Origin: Paramarasmius palmivorus
Lineage: Eukaryota; Basidiomycota; Agaricomycetes; Agaricales; Marasmiaceae
Length of the DNA stretch: 64,000 bases
Direction: 5' to 3'
Assembly (NCBI GenBank): GCA_037176845.1
Contig: JAYKXP010000147.1
Coordinates: 43,941 to 107,940 of the forward strand
Below the pieces are notes generated by a model. The model ran no database searches. It was given only the letters and a program-made list of their open reading frames with translations, and was not told the DNA's origin. This document shows positions 1-12,659 of this stretch, piece by piece; position 1 is the first letter of the stretch, and every line of letters starts with the position of its first letter. The position numbers and the translations under genes are program-made.

Positions 1-1450
1 TTATTTGCTACTCTTGCGTTGGTGGTCAGTCTATACCCTCGCGTTGAAGGTAAGCCGATGCCGTTTTTGTTCCTTCTATCAAGCTTGTTCTTCTTATGCA
101 GACGCTGACTTAGTACCCACTGCAATAGGTGACTACCAACGTTTCCAGCACAAAGAGCAAACTCCGCCTCTCATTTCTGTTCAGACGACGAGTACAACGC
201 CGTCATATGCCTCGTACATCCGTACTCACGCATACATATCCCTCAGATTCCATGAACCAGACATGAATCTGACTGCGTGGGTTTAATGGGCGTTTTCAGC
301 CCAGAACTGTTCGTTCTGATGCCTATACCAACGAAGGCCGCCTTTAGATTGAACAACTACAGCAGCCTTTCGGAGCACCGCCAATCCTTAAACTCCGGGG
401 GTTGAAGTTCCTATATGGATGGTTCCTTTCCCAAGTTCAGGAGTGAGGCAAGCGATACCCATTGATCTCGGTCGTGTGCTTGTTTACCTGTTTGCAGATT
501 CCGTTGGTATTGCTGTGGCTCGGCGAACTTTACGTAGGTAACTATTATTTACCTGTATACTGCTCGAGTACTGATGGGTACAAGTAGCATCTCAGGAATC
601 ATCGTATGCGCATACTGGGTTTTGCTCTGTCACCTGGCTATATACATATTGGCTGTTTCAGACTGTGCTTCGAAGGAATTCAGACGTATCGTCGTCGGAC
701 TAGTTCTGAATCCTGGCTCTGTATCTCAACCGCGTAGATCTTCAAGTCGCGTCCTCCGAGTCGTATCTAGCTTGCGCTAGTCATTCTCATGTCGATAACT
801 TATATTAATATTTTAAGCGATCGGTGTCGCGTCTATCGGGTCATTTCATCGATGAATCACAAACAGTAAATGTTACCTTTCCAATTGCTTTGCTTGCCAT
901 TAGTTACGCTTAGTTCCTTCCTTATCCAGGACACGTGGGTAGGCATGTTATATTTGAGCACGGCGCGAACAGTCTCGAGAATCCAGGCACTTTAGCCTCG
1001 ATGAACCATGGTAACTTGAACGTTCGTGTAGCTTAGCTACTCTCGCGGCCGCAGCTTGGACTTCCAGTTATTTGTAGTAGTCATAGTACTGAGGATATAC
1101 TTCAATACTACATGTTTCGCTCGTTCGTATGTCTCAGATCCCATTGAAGAATCGAGGTACTTTCCCTTGGCCAATGGGCTAACAAGAGATGGCCCGTGTT
1201 CGTTCAGCTCGCTATCCTAGCCCCTGTAGGAGCGACTCTATCACTTTTACAAGCATACTAGCATTCACTCTTAGTACCTAGAATACATATACATCCAATC
1301 GTTATGGTGTAGCCTTCGTTATCCACCTGGATGATCTTTCGTACATCTTCTATGGTTTACCTGCCTCTATGAAGTACCCTGGCAACTAACGTGCACTTCG
1401 AAACGATTTTCAATCGCTGTGGGATAGCTTGACAGATTATCACAGCCATT
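1..1450. repeat. Degenerate segmental repeat, copy A
   Basis: This stretch is recognisably homologous to about 35890-37230 (copy C), and its first third also to about 29640-30260 (copy B). Shared runs include the block around 45-135 and the block around 840-1440. All copies carry different stops and indels, so I do not annotate a live gene. The shared pattern of GT..AG-like borders suggests that the ancestor was an intron-rich gene. The left edge is cut by the window. Confidence 0.6.
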
Positions 1451-3575
1451 CAAATGCTCGTCGATCGCAGGTAGAATGCAGATTTCATAAACGATGATTT
1501 AGGTATTAATTCCTGCTAGTCTTACCTCGAGAATTCCGGTTTAAATACTAGTAGTACAGTGTTTTCTATTGGCCACTCTGTCAAGTATGTGTTCTTTGCC
1601 AGCTGATACCCCTTCAAAGTCAAAGGTAAGTGAGCCGTTTCGTCCCTTGTGTCGTTATGCTTACCCTTGAGTTCCTATATTCAGTATTTCGTTACTGATA
1701 CTCAGCCTAATGGATGATATGAATGGTTCAAGCGGACGGAAGTATGTCGATTTGGTGCTCAACTCTACAAGCCTCGGCAAGTTTCTAGTTCACTCTTCGT
1801 GCATATACTCACAACACGTGGCTAAGAATTCCTAACAATACCTCTGGAATGCTTCGCCCAATGACTCGAGTGGTCACAAGCTTCCTAAGTATCTCTTTAG
1901 CCTGATCAATCACCGGCCGTGGTCGGGAAGCCCTTGTCAGCGCTTGCATTGAGGCGGATAGTGATAGTATGCACGTCAGCATATTTCTTGTATCCGTCGG
2001 CTTCGGCGAAAGTTTTTCAAAGGTACGTGTTCCTTACTATATACCAACAAACCCCTCTAGTACTAACAGATGTGTCAAGGCACCAAAACTGTGTCTATGT
2101 TCTTACTCACGTGAATTAGAGTGGTATACATCGTTCTAATGCTGGGATCGTGAATTCCAGGTACCTATAGCCCCACAAGTTCTCCGTGTTCGCAACATTG
2201 GTCGATTCCGCAAGTAAAAACCTGGATATGCGGTAGTTTAATACAAGGAACTGAAGGCCACAGATGGATGTAGGATCAAGTGAGGAAGCGGAGAACCGAG
2301 CCAGAAAAGAAGTAGCGAGTGATGAACAGAACGCGGTGGCGAACAAGGGAATGAGAGAAAGCGTAACACGAGGCTCACCCAACTCTTCCGCTATTTCGGG
2401 TTGAGATCTTCAAGACTGGCGCATATCAGTACAACGCCAGCCTCGTAGATCCAGGTTCAGAACGTCAACGTGAAGGGATATCTGTGTATGCCTGGACATT
2501 GTCACACTTCGCCAAGCTCGGAATCGCTTTGATACAAAGCGATGCAACCGTACGTCTTGGAACCATGAGAATCCGAACGATTACACGCATTACTGTTAGT
2601 TATTCGCGAAGGATTCATTGAGATACACAAACATGTTCTTCTAACGTTCTTTGTGTTTCACAATTTGTAATCTAGATAAACGATAATGGTCACACTGATA
2701 TTGTAATGTTAGCTCGAGTCGAAAAGGCGAAGATATCGGATGTGGGGATGATATAAAGCAAAGGAACTGCAAGTCGTGTACCAAATAGAGGTATAGCGAC
2801 GGATGACGAAGAGAAACAGCGGAGCAAGTGGTGGTGACCAAAGTAGACGATAGTTTGGTACCACAGTACGACCTGCGTTGGTCAAACGGAAGATGCACTA
2901 ATGCGTCGCGTAAGAATCGAAAGACTCTTTGACTGTCAAAGTCCCAAAGCAGAAACGAAGTAGAGCAGAGATAACCAACAGAAAGAATAGATAGAGGTAG
3001 GATAAGGGAACACTTAGAGGAGAAACATACGAAGGACAGCTACCCCAGGCATTAATCCTAACCGAACGCCTACCACCTCCACCGTGCTAGTATGTATAAC
3101 CTCTGATGACGTTGAACGCGTTCCAAGTCGAAGATGTCTGTGAAAGAAGCAAATAGAGGAACCGAAGCGAACACGGCACGAAATCTGCGTCGTGCTGATG
3201 ATTACAGCTGGGAGTAACAGATGGATAAGGTAGCAATTCGTCTTCGGGACAAGAGGAAAGAGAGTAGGATGGCTAGAAATCGCTGGATCTACGGGGTGAA
3301 TGCAGGTGGAGTGCGGCGGTGAAGGACGTTGGGGTTGAATTCGAATCGTCGAGTTTCTTCGGTACTTGAGATTCAGGTCAACGTTAATAGACGAACTCCA
3401 GGCATGGAAACGCACATGAAACTGGTTTTTGCGACTTGACTCTAGCTCTGACGCTATCTGACACATTTGGGGTCGCATTGCGAGCAGCGGGATCTAGGTA
3501 ACAGTTCGCAGAATCACCGAGTCGGCGGATTCGTGATGTGTCGACACCGTAATCTCTGAACGGTTTCATTATGGA
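1451..3575. other. No supportable gene
   Basis: Open frames here are short, lack splice-consistent partners and have no recognisable motif. The longest (3014-3478, minus) is low in hydrophobic order and looks like chance. I did not find convincing homology to the other repeat copies beyond about 1450. Confidence 0.5.
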
Positions 3576-3579
3576 GGTT

Positions 3580-4740
3580 TACTGGAACGTAGTGGCTTTC
3601 ACGCTGGTATGGCTTCTGGATGGTCTCCGTTCGGATATATGAGCAAGGATCTTACTGAAATCGACGTCAAAATCATTCTCGTATCAAAAGGTGTGGATCA
3701 ACTACTCACATTGCACCAACCCACAGGCTACGATCGACACTCTTCACTAGACAGCATCCGTACCCTCTACTACGACTAGCCTTCCTGTTCGGATGCTCCG
3801 TAGTTGCAAGATTCGATATTTAAAGTTGGCGATATGGGACGTAATGAACCGAGAAGATAGAAGCAGGCTCTTCACTCCGGATGATAGCATATCAGGGTTG
3901 ACCAGGATAAAAGGATACGGAAGTCGTGGATGAGCGGCTGTGGGTATGAGTGGGAGCGTTTGATCTTGGCACGTTTCCCGTCGGAAGGAGAGCGGAAAGA
4001 AGAGGGGGCAGCAGCCCGTGGGACCTGTTGGAATCGATGACATTTGGCGGCGTGCGTATGAACAGTGGTTGCGTTGAGACGGGTGAATTAGAGGACGGAT
4101 GTCGGCTGCGCAGGGAGTTGGATAATACAAGGGCAAGAATGACGCTGAAAAACGACGTTAGGATTGTGCTTGTATCAAAAACATGGATCTATAACTCGCC
4201 TTGCGCCCATACCCGCGGCTACGAGCCTTCTCAATACTCTTCACAACACCGCATTCCTGTCTTATGACCAATCTTCGTGTTCGGATAGGGGATAGCGGCA
4301 AACTTCGATATTGGGGGGCGTTGAAGTCGGTGATGCGGGATGGGATGGACCAAGAGGATGAGAGGAGGTCCTTCACTCCGAACGATAGCATTCCAAGGTG
4401 GAGGCGGATAAGAGGACAGAAAGGGAGTAAGAGTGTGGGAGTGTGGTTTTGGGACGTTTCCTGTCGGCAGAAGAGCGCTGATTAGAAAGGAAAGGGGGAG
4501 GCATTGACACAGACGACTTTCTGATGGCGACGGACACTTCCGCGGGGCAGTTTTTGCGTCGAGGGGAGTTAGAGAACCAGTGTAAGCCGAACCAGCTCGA
4601 AGGGAATTGGCGGGTATATGAGTAAGAGCTCCGCTGAAAAATGAGGTTGAGATGATTCGTGTAGCAGAAATTGGACCAACTAATCGCCTCGCACCAATAA
4701 TCGCCGGAGGCTTCTCAAATTCTCGGAGCCGAGTGTCGAT
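3580..4740. repeat. Degenerate ~485-bp tandem repeat, about 2.4 copies
   Basis: Three diverged units line up with a period of roughly 485 bp. A landmark near 3637, 4125 and 4614 is followed about 45 bp later by a shared GTATCAAAA-like block and then a CTCGC/CACC block. Between 3800-3960 and 4280-4440 the units share a run around TTCACTCCGAA/GGATGATAGCAT. The array lies directly upstream of the membrane-protein pseudogene, so it may be expanded upstream or 5'-UTR sequence. No function is visible. Confidence 0.55.
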
Positions 4741-4762
4741 TGAATGACATCACCTGTCATCC

Positions 4763-5570
4763 ATGCCACATGGCACAAATTTTTCTTCCATTGTCGCTCC
4801 CTGTTCGCTTCCAAAAGCTCGAAATCAAATCTCCTCAGCACGCTCATGGACTAAACTATCTGTTCCTCTATTCCCTGCCCATCCAATAACAATCCTCCTC
4901 CTCTTGGCTCTCGCGAGGCCTATCATCTCCGCTGTCTCTTTCAGCGAAACCACGCCCTTCGACTCCACTACCAGTGAATGGGTCGACATTAATGGCTTTC
5001 GCACCACTACTTATACGCGGCAGCCTATCAGTAAGTCTCATCTGCCATTCGCCCCAGCTTTCCGATAGCGGTTATCGAGTATATCTATGCCATCAACCTC
5101 TCCGAACGAATCCCTGGCACGCTATTCTTCCGATTTTGATTCCATGGCACGCCTTCTTAATGTGCTGGATTCTCCTCCAAGACAAAAATATTCAAGACCG
5201 CAACTACATAGCAATCCCCACATCCTCCAGACTCCACAAAGGCCCTTTCGGCATCTGCATTATCGGGATAGCAGCTCTCTTCGGCACCGTGCATTGTATC
5301 CCATGTTCCGACGCATAACGAACGGTTAATTTGGCGTTTTTCAGCTGCACGGGGGTTTGACATGGTTACCTGAGCTCAGATATGCTTAGTGTTTTCGTGA
5401 CTGTTCTGGCTATGCTTTCCGTGGCATATGTTGTATTTCGTGTTATCGCGTTGATGGCGCTGAGGGAGCTTCCAGACGAGTGCCCATCAGGTTGTCTAGG
5501 GAATTACTGTATGTTCATCCCGCATATTGAGGTATGTTTACTTCGATTGACGAGTGAATTGGCGAGCTGA
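4763..5570 (+). pseudogene. Decayed copy of mushroom multi-pass membrane protein
   Basis: The fragments match the intact gene at 25989-27676. The N-terminal part keeps a hydrophobic leader and the family signature D-x-N-G-x-R-T-T at about 4980-5010. The middle (about 200 residues of transmembrane and loop sequence) is missing. The C-terminal half follows in shifting frames: a WHAFLMC-like segment, SSRL, GIAALFG and HCIP, then a last piece ending FIPHI at about 5515-5530. At least two frameshifts, in-frame stops and the internal deletion make a functional product very unlikely. It is on the opposite strand to the intact copy. Confidence 0.8.
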
Positions 5571-6256
5571 TGTTTTCTTCAAGAATCCTAGGTACTCATG
5601 CATATGTTATCTATCGTATTCCGTGTACCAGTCTTGCTAGCCACGTCTTGGTCCCTGATTGCATACAATGCATAAACATTCTGTCTCGATATCCCCTTGT
5701 GAACTGATAGAGCGGCCTTGAGCTTTCGGAGATGGACAGGGCTTGCAAGCTTAAGCTCTCAACGATTGTAGGTTTAACATATTTAGACTCGGACTACTAT
5801 TCTGACGCACGTTCATATACCTTCGAAATGTTATTTTACCAGATGAAATACAAAGGTCTCAGGAAAATGGCGCATTGACTCGAGTCAGAGATACCATGAC
5901 ACTTCTTGGTCTATCCGGTACGCTATCGTTCCTTTGTGGGGCTGTCCTAAGTGTGGTCGTTTTCTGACTTTCCTGTCTAGGGAGCCGCTCTGGTAATAGC
6001 ATACGCTACGATGAATCAGGCAAGGCTTCACATCGTTCGAAGAACTTCCTAGCTGCTAACGCTGCCTTGCCTTGTTTGTACCTTTAGGCTTCCATCAAAG
6101 TGTCAAAGCATACGAAATGCTCGAAAGCCATTTGAGGATCTGCTGCTGCGGTTGTACATCTCCGAGTTCCGATGCGTGGCGATATCCGGCGCTCGAGGTA
6201 TGTAGTGTTATTATTGTTGACTACACTCATTAATCGGGACTCTTACCAGTACATAC
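5571..6256. other. No supportable gene
   Basis: This is AT-richer sequence with short frames only, forming the left flank of element E1. I see nothing that I can name. Confidence 0.5.
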
Positions 6257-6263
6257 TCGTTGA
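6257..6263. repeat. Target-site duplication of E1, left copy
   Basis: TCGTTGA sits directly before the terminal CACC of E1 and recurs directly after the other terminus at 18963-18969. An 8-bp reading does not match on either side. Confidence 0.8.
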
Positions 6264-6502
6264 CACCTTTGTTTCCCGGGTAAAACAACAAATCAGTTGG
6301 CCAGTTCAGGCGTGATCCGGCAACTAATTTGTGTTTTTGTCCGTGTAAAGTGCATCCGCGGGTATTATCCGCGAGATCCGCCAACATTTCTGGCAGCAAG
6401 GTAGCTGCTCGCGGACTTCTGCGTTTTTCCCTTTGCGCCGGCGCTTCTCCCTTCAACAAGCGCCTCAACTATCACCTGATGACATTTTCCCTTCAACAGC
6501 TT
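6264..6502 (+). repeat. E1 left terminal inverted repeat (239 bp)
   Basis: It starts CACCTTTGTTTCCCGGG and matches the reverse complement of 18724-18962 through CTTCAACAGCTT, after which the two sides diverge at once. It contains CCGCG-rich short palindromes and two copies of CCCTTCAACA near the inner end (about 6468 and 6488), candidates for transposase contacts. Confidence 0.95.
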
Positions 6503-6721
6503 TTACCATCATCCTTCTCAAGGCTTTCGCACCGTCGTCATCGACGTTTACACCCGTTCCCTTCAATGCTCGACAACACCCCCTCCTTTGAAATCTAATT
6601 GTTCAATCTTTGTAGAAGACGTCAATATAACAAAATTTCTATCACATCTATTGAAGTTGGACATTGAGTTTGAATAAGATATGTATTAAGGTATGCTAAA
6701 CAATTCTAGACTAGACATCGT

Positions 6722-8924
6722 TCATAAACTCTTCTTTTTCATCCCAGCCTTCTCCTCTCCAGCTTTCGATGAAGCTTTCCTACCTCCCGAGGCTTTCCTA
6801 CTACCAGCTTCTCGTCCCGTAGTCGAATATTCAGTCTCGGCAAACCGAGGAGCAGGTCCTTTGGGAGCTCGTTTCGCTTTTCGCTCAGCTAACGGCCGGT
6901 CTAGGTCTGCCATATCAACATCATCGGGCCTCGACCGTTTGTTACTCTGAACCGTGACGGCACTATCAGATGTCGGATCCGACTCTGGGTCCATTGGAGG
7001 TGTGATATGAGATGGAGAAAGGCGAAGTTGAGAGGGGGAAATGGTGGGATGAGTTGAAGAGAGCTCGGTTGGAGTGTTGAGGAGAGAAGGGTTAATTTGG
7101 GGAGATGGTGGGTTGCTCTGAGTTGTAGGCAGGAATAGTGGTTCGGGAGACGGGTCACGAAGATTTATCACCTTGGCCGCCGGTCCATCTTTCCCGAACA
7201 TCGGATGATTGTCTTCAGGATCAAGACAAGGGCGACAAGGAAGATCGTCATCGTCGAAGTGGACGCTACGAGGTTCAGCAGGGCTCGGTACTACAGGAAC
7301 GGCTGAAGGAGATGTCGAAGTCGAACCAAGCTCCGTTGAGGCAGCTGGAGCTGTTGCTCCTTCCGCCGACTCATCCTCCTCTACGACGATGGGTTTAGAC
7401 GTGATCTTCTTGGGTTTTGGTCTCTCCTTCTCAGCCTTCTCCGACTTCTGCTTCCTCTTCACTGCCTTCCCCTTTGTACCTTTGGACTTCTTTGGCTCGG
7501 GTGCATCCTCACCAGACTCTTCATCACTATCGCCAACCTCCTTGGTATCTCCGCCATCAGCTACACCATCAACCAATCCACCTATCTCTACCACCGGTTT
7601 TGCCTTCTGGTTCTTCTTCTTCGGGCCCCTCTTCTGACCAACGTCGCATCGCTCACTACGCTTCGGAGGCTCGATCTCTCCATCTGCCACCCGCCTATCA
7701 TATTCATCACGAAACGTCTTCCACTCCTCACTTGACAAGAGTCGGAGCCGGCATGATCCTTGATCAAGTTTCGAGCGCAGCGCTGTCAAATCCCGAACCG
7801 AGCTGGAAAGAGAGCTGAGGTTCTTGACATCTTTGAACGGCCAGCCTTCCAGAACGATGCCTTGGTCATATGTCATGAGCTTGTCAAAGTGTTCATAATG
7901 AACCTTGACCTGCTTGGCGTCGTTGAATGAGCCCCGCTCTCGCTTGCAGTCCTCGGCCTGCTTTCTCAACGTCTCGCGAATCGAGGCCTTCAGCGCACGA
8001 ACTTTGTCATTAACTGTCGTCGCCATGTCTGGACGATGATGTCAACAATCAGGAACACTGATAAAAGGGCATCACGTACTTGCAATGTCGCACTTGGCCA
8101 CTGAGAATGACTGCATCATCTGCCCAACGCGCTCAAGATTGAAGTCACGTTTGGCTACAAGAGCCAAGTAATCAGCATATGCCATATTGGTGATGAACCA
8201 ATACGGCTCCATGAATGGCTCTGGTCGACTGCGAGTCACCAGAAGCATCGCTTCGACCCCAACACGCATAGCCATCGTTTTTATCTGCAAAGTCTGGTGA
8301 GGATTCTAATGAGTAAGAGAAAACGGCACACGTACCAAACCAACAATGTTGGCAAGAAGATTTGCTGCTTCCTGCGTGATACCCCGGCCGACGATCCTTG
8401 GAATAGGCTTTTCGGCTTTTCTGGCTGTGGAGAACACTTCAACAATCTTCTCTTTATCCGCGCTTGACAAAGCTGAATATTCGGCCTTGAGCTTGATGCT
8501 CAGTGCTGGTGCACTCAGCTTTGGTTGCCCCTCTGAAACAAAGCCTTAGAATATAGATAGTATAGTGAGTGATGGACGTACCTTGCTCAAATTCCTTTGC
8601 CTTCAGAGACTTGAACGCGTTGAACGCATTCACTTTATTCTTCGGCTTAACCATCCTTACGCCGCCTTGAAATATCCGGTCTTCAATGTAGCGCTGTTTC
8701 TTCTTGAAGTCGCTTGCCATTTCCGCACAACGGGCCTTGATGAAACCAATGAGTTCACGGATCTGGTCGTTCAGACGTGTACGGTTTTGCTTCTGCTCCG
8801 CTCTGATTCGTCGCCGCTCTTCAGGAGCTATTGGGACGCGTATTATCTTCTTGCGCCGTCGGGTTCGTTGGCGTTGATTCGGCTTCGCGATCTTCCATTT
8901 CTTTGAGTTGGTAACAGCAGCCAT
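6722..8924 (-). CDS. KDZ-associated HMG-like DNA-binding protein (E1)
   Basis: This is a four-exon gene of about 690 residues. Exon 1 (8924 to about 8582) is very basic (QRQRTRRRKK), then runs into an HMG-box-like stretch, NAFNAFKSLKAKEF, interrupted by a phase-1 intron and resumed in exon 2 with PALSIKLKAEYSALSSADKEK. Exons 3 and 4 join in frame across short introns at about 8300-8340 and 8032-8080. Exon 4 keeps a conserved-looking block (HYEHFDKLMTYDQG..GWPFKD), then a long lysine-, acid- and proline-rich tail with several NLS-like clusters. It lies 3'-most in E1. Divergent HMG proteins are known cargo of KDZ-TET elements; the HMG call here is by pattern and moderately sure. The start is the ATG at 8924, just after a TTG. 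Confidence 0.75.
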
Positions 8925-9688
8925 CAACGGGTGTTGGTTGGGGGAGAATTTCGAGAGGATAAAATGAGGATTGTAGTAGGAACACGCACGCAGGACAAAA
9001 ATTGGGACTTAGCAATATGCGAATTCCAATTTTCCATGGCTGAGCGCCACAACAAAGTACTCAGCATCAATACAATCTGCAATACACACAGGCATCAGCG
9101 TCTTTTCCGGACCCAGCAACAGAACATTGTTATGTCAAATTCGCAACCGAGATGGTCAGATGGAGATCAGATAGATCGCTGAAATATACATACCGCCACC
9201 CTCCGCCACCGCTCTCCCAACGTTTACCATTCTGTTACTTGATAAGTGGTCACTCAAGATAAACAGCCCTAAAATTCTTCTATAAACAAGCAAGTCATGA
9301 GAGTTATAAAAACAGAAACTCCTGCATGCGGTATTAAGATTTTGCAAGCGAGGTGATGTCTGTTTCATCCCTGTACTTCCATATCTTTCCTCCGATATCT
9401 CTTCCTCTGCGGCCTCCGATATCTCTGTACCTTTATTTGCTGCTTGGCTGGTAACAAGGCATGCTTTCCATTTTCGAACCCCTTTTGGTATTGGTGCCGT
9501 GCGCCGTAAAGCAGTCTTCACTGCAGCACCTTCTCACAGCAAATCAGATTAGTTTACCATCATATGCAGTAGAGTGGTTCAGAAGGTTCGATTGTAATTT
9601 CTGTCTCGGAATAATATACAAAGAGCAAGGGAGACTAATTCCAAGAATTCCAAGATAGTACATAACATGATTACAAATTGAACGACCT
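8925..9688. other. Spacer inside E1
   Basis: This 0.76-kb interval separates the HMG gene from the next gene's stop. No frame splices into either neighbour. It is presumably the promoter of the HMG gene plus the 3' end of the upstream gene. Confidence 0.5.
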
Positions 9689-11113
9689 CTAGATTTGATC
9701 CTGAATCAACATCCACATGAATGCGAGCTCACCCGGTGGAATCTGACAATACCGAAGGACTTGGGTTTTGAAGGTCTGGAATTCACTGGTGGCATGTCCA
9801 AAGCCGACGATCAGACCAGTGGTGTTGGCGTCATAACCATGGGTAACAAAATATGAGTGGCCCACAGCACCGAGAAAGTCTCGATGAGGACGTTCTCCTC
9901 GGGGTCGTACACCAGCCATAGTTGACGAAGCAGCCGCAGACGACTCTCCCACTGATGGAGCATCCACGCGACTTGATGGACCTGCTGGTGCTGTACTCTC
10001 TGCCCGGATAAACGTAGTCACTTCTCCATTGCTATCTAGAAAAAAAAGGATCAGATTGTACACGAGGAGTTGAAGCAAGGACCAATTACCAATGATAGAT
10101 GATCCGTCAACACCGTTCCAACCTTGGTCATGCGCTTCATCTACCGAAATCATTCCACAATCGAACGTAGGCTGAATGTGTTTTTTCTTTGTCGGAGATT
10201 GTGACCGGGAAGCGCAGACCTGCCTCTCAGCCTCTTGAAGTAAGGATGAGTTGAAAATTGAGGGCGAGAGGCTGGCGAATGAAGGGGTTTGTTGAGGAGC
10301 GTGTTTGGGACGTGATGGGGTTGACGGTGGTGTTCCAAAACTGACGTCGTCAACGTTGGTAGCAGAGGAGCTCAGCGACGTGTTAGATGGCGAGAAATGA
10401 GGAAAGACCTGTGGTGGTAAAGCTGGTGCTGGCTGACGATGTGCGGCGGGCGGTGGACCAGGGGGAAATTCGTTGGCCACAAAGTCAACCAATGGGTCGC
10501 CACCGTTGGTCACCATGGAGAAAAAAGCACCTCGAAAGCGAGAATGAACGAGCATGCGAGGGCTGAGGAGCTTGACTCCATTGACACCAGGCCAATCCCA
10601 GTACATTCTCGCTGTTTCTCTGAGGCGCAGTACTAGTTAGAAAGGAGTTGAACAATAACACTGATTCATGCTTACTTTGAGCAAAAGATTCCAACGCGAT
10701 GAGCAATGATAAGTACATAGAACTCTCCAACAACTGCATCCATCAAGCTACAAGCTTCTTGAAAATTGGGATGATTTTGGACTTCATTGACAATCGTTTC
10801 CGGTCGTTGTAGGCAGTACTCGTTGATGAGTGGCTGAAGGAGGTTCTCGAGCTTGCCGGCCAGTTCAACTGGGACCTGGACGTTGAATGGAAAACTTTTA
10901 CCTCCTCCACCCACAATCCAACACCTATGAGCGATCAGACCATTTAGAAAATAAAGATTCATCTGGCACGTACGGATCCTTGTATATCCCTGCCATGATA
11001 GCCTTGTTCTCCCTTTTTGAAGCGGCCGGAGCGACGTAGCCTGAGATTCCAGCCTTCTGTGGGTAGGCAAAGAGGTACAGAAATGGACGTTGTTTGTTGC
11101 TCATGGTGGTCAT
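9689..11113 (-). CDS. E1 protein of unknown function, possible viroplasmin-like segment
   Basis: Four exons splice cleanly into about 420 residues: an N-terminal part starting MTTMSNKQRPFLYLF (ATG 11113; a second ATG is at 11104), an exon from about 10925 to 10680, an exon from about 10625 to 10090, and a last exon from 10036. In the middle, EFYVLIIAHRVGIFCS is followed about 12 residues later by PGVNGV and then FRGAFFSMV. This spacing resembles the RNase H1 N-terminal/caulimovirus VI fold (xYxVxxGRxxGIFxSW, VxGxxxAxFxxF). The resemblance is weak. A proline- and serine-rich linker and a conserved-looking C-terminal block with GHSYFVTHGYD follow. E2 encodes a clearer viroplasmin-like protein at 53011-54225, which makes the reading more plausible. 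The role is unknown. Confidence 0.65.
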
Positions 11114-11268
11114 GGTAAAAGATTGAACCTGGCAGCATTTTAGATATAAGGTTAGCGACTTACCAAATATGTCAATCATTCTAGAACCTGGTTCGGCGGA
11201 CGCGGTGTAATGACCTTACTGCAATCAAACTTGACTATTCTACAACAGAAATCTATTGATTAGATCCA

Positions 11269-12028
11269 CTAAATACACGCTTCTTTTTTCTGTATGGGAC
11301 ATCAGGATACCATTGTGATAGCGCGAGCGTTTCCATATACTGACCCGTTGTCGGCGTAAAGATTGCATGAGGGCCAGATAACTCCGGTTCTTCTGTCGAT
11401 ATCGTGCCTTGTACACATTTTCCCGCATGCGCAAATTTTGCTGTGCCTCTCTCTGTTCGTCCTCAGGAAGGGCAGCTAGTGCCTGTTGACGTCTAAGAGA
11501 TCATAAGTTAGCTTCAATTGTATGAATGAATACTTGAATACTGCACCTCGATTTATTCTGACGTGCCTTCTCCTGAATTCTACTTCGATTGCGCTGGTAA
11601 TACTCCCGGAAGTATGCAGCACGGTCTCGAGTATCCTTCTGATTATTCTTCTCAACGTCCTTTTCTAATCCAACTGGTCCCATGTGAGCTGGCGTCTCTG
11701 ATAGGCCGATGTCAACAGTTTTCTCCGGGAAGAATGTAAGTTTTTGAGGTTTTTTCATGTGCCGACTATGTGTTTTTTGGGTAGCTCGTTCAGCGGGACA
11801 TGGCGTGAGTGGACCTGGAGATGACGATTCAGAACTGAGGGAAGGAGAGAGGAGAGGAGACTGTGGTGGCCGTAGCGGAATTTGCGGCAGTGAAGGAGAA
11901 ACTGAAACAGGTCGTGTTGGTGCGCAGAGAAACTGCCGTCGAGGTTGGGGTGACAAAATGAGTGGAGGCTCGCATTGCAGAGCCGCTGAGGAAAGCGGTG
12001 TGTAAGGACACGCAACCGTACTGGGCAT
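11269..12028 (-). CDS. Small basic protein with YYxRNRxRI module (E1)
   Basis: Three exons give about 220 residues. The N-terminal half is proline- and serine-rich and probably disordered. The C-terminal half is strongly basic and helical: YFREYYQRNRSRIQEKARQ, then across an intron QQALAALPEDEQREAQQ and RYRQKNRSYLALMQSLRRQR, ending with a short exon (KKEACI, stop at 11269). The motif YY-x-RNR-x-RI recurs in the E2 protein at 51836-52606, so this is shared transposon cargo. It looks like a nucleic-acid-binding helix, in the manner of a basic region, but I do not recognise a named family. Confidence 0.7.
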
Positions 12029-12090
12029 TTTTGGATGAGTAAGGAACGCAACAGACCTGCGGCTTTAACTTGGAAATCAATCCGGAGGCT

Positions 12091-12311
12091 GGTTGAAACT
12101 CTCCACGGATCAACTTGTTAAAACTCGCCAGTTTCCACTCGACGGTTCTCTATACAATGAGCGTCAGCAGTTCCCAATCGTAATTCCGGAAGATGCATTA
12201 GATAGCACACCTGAGGCATAACATACACTTGGAAGAGTACTTGTGACAGGGAAAGAGCAGGCACCAGCGAAGTGTTAAAACTCCCTACATCATCCTGGTT
12301 AAAACTCACCA
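12091..12311. promoter_or_regulatory. Two pairs of GTTRAAACTC repeats
   Basis: GTTGAAACTCTCCA (12092), GTTAAAACTCGCCA (12117), GTTAAAACTCCCTA (12274) and GTTAAAACTCACCA (12298) form two pairs, each about 25 bp apart. They lie 60-285 bp upstream of the YYxRNR gene's ATG. Spacing near 2.5 helical turns within each pair suggests binding sites for a protein, possibly one of the element's own DNA-binding proteins. The remainder of the interval, 12312-12659, shows nothing I can name. Confidence 0.4.
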
Positions 12312-12659
12312 CGTCAATTGAGGTTTTCGTTTATTTTCATTACATCCCCTAGCTATCATGTCTAATTTTGATAGCTATGGCATTGAGGACCCCTTAGGAG
12401 GTTGCTTATACTACAATTGGGGCGTAGCGGAGACACCAATACTGCAATGTAATTGGTAAGACCAACAGATCGCTAAATACATCAATCAACACTATGATCT
12501 TTAACGTATCAAGTTCGAAATGTATTGCACATCCAGGTCACAGCTGTCAAATCGCTTCCGATGAGTTAGATAAGTTTCATTGACTGCATGAAAGCATTCA
12601 GATAAAAATACATTGGTAATAAGAGTACAAATTGGCACAAGAAAGGTAAATTGTTGGAT

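Noticed and set aside
3014..3478. 154-residue minus-strand open frame
   Set aside because: No motif, no homologous copy in frame, and composition like random AT/GC-balanced DNA.
6211..6598. Open frames on both strands at the E1 ends (also 18619-19126) with identical translations
   Set aside because: They are translations of the terminal inverted repeats. The identity reflects the repeat, not a gene.
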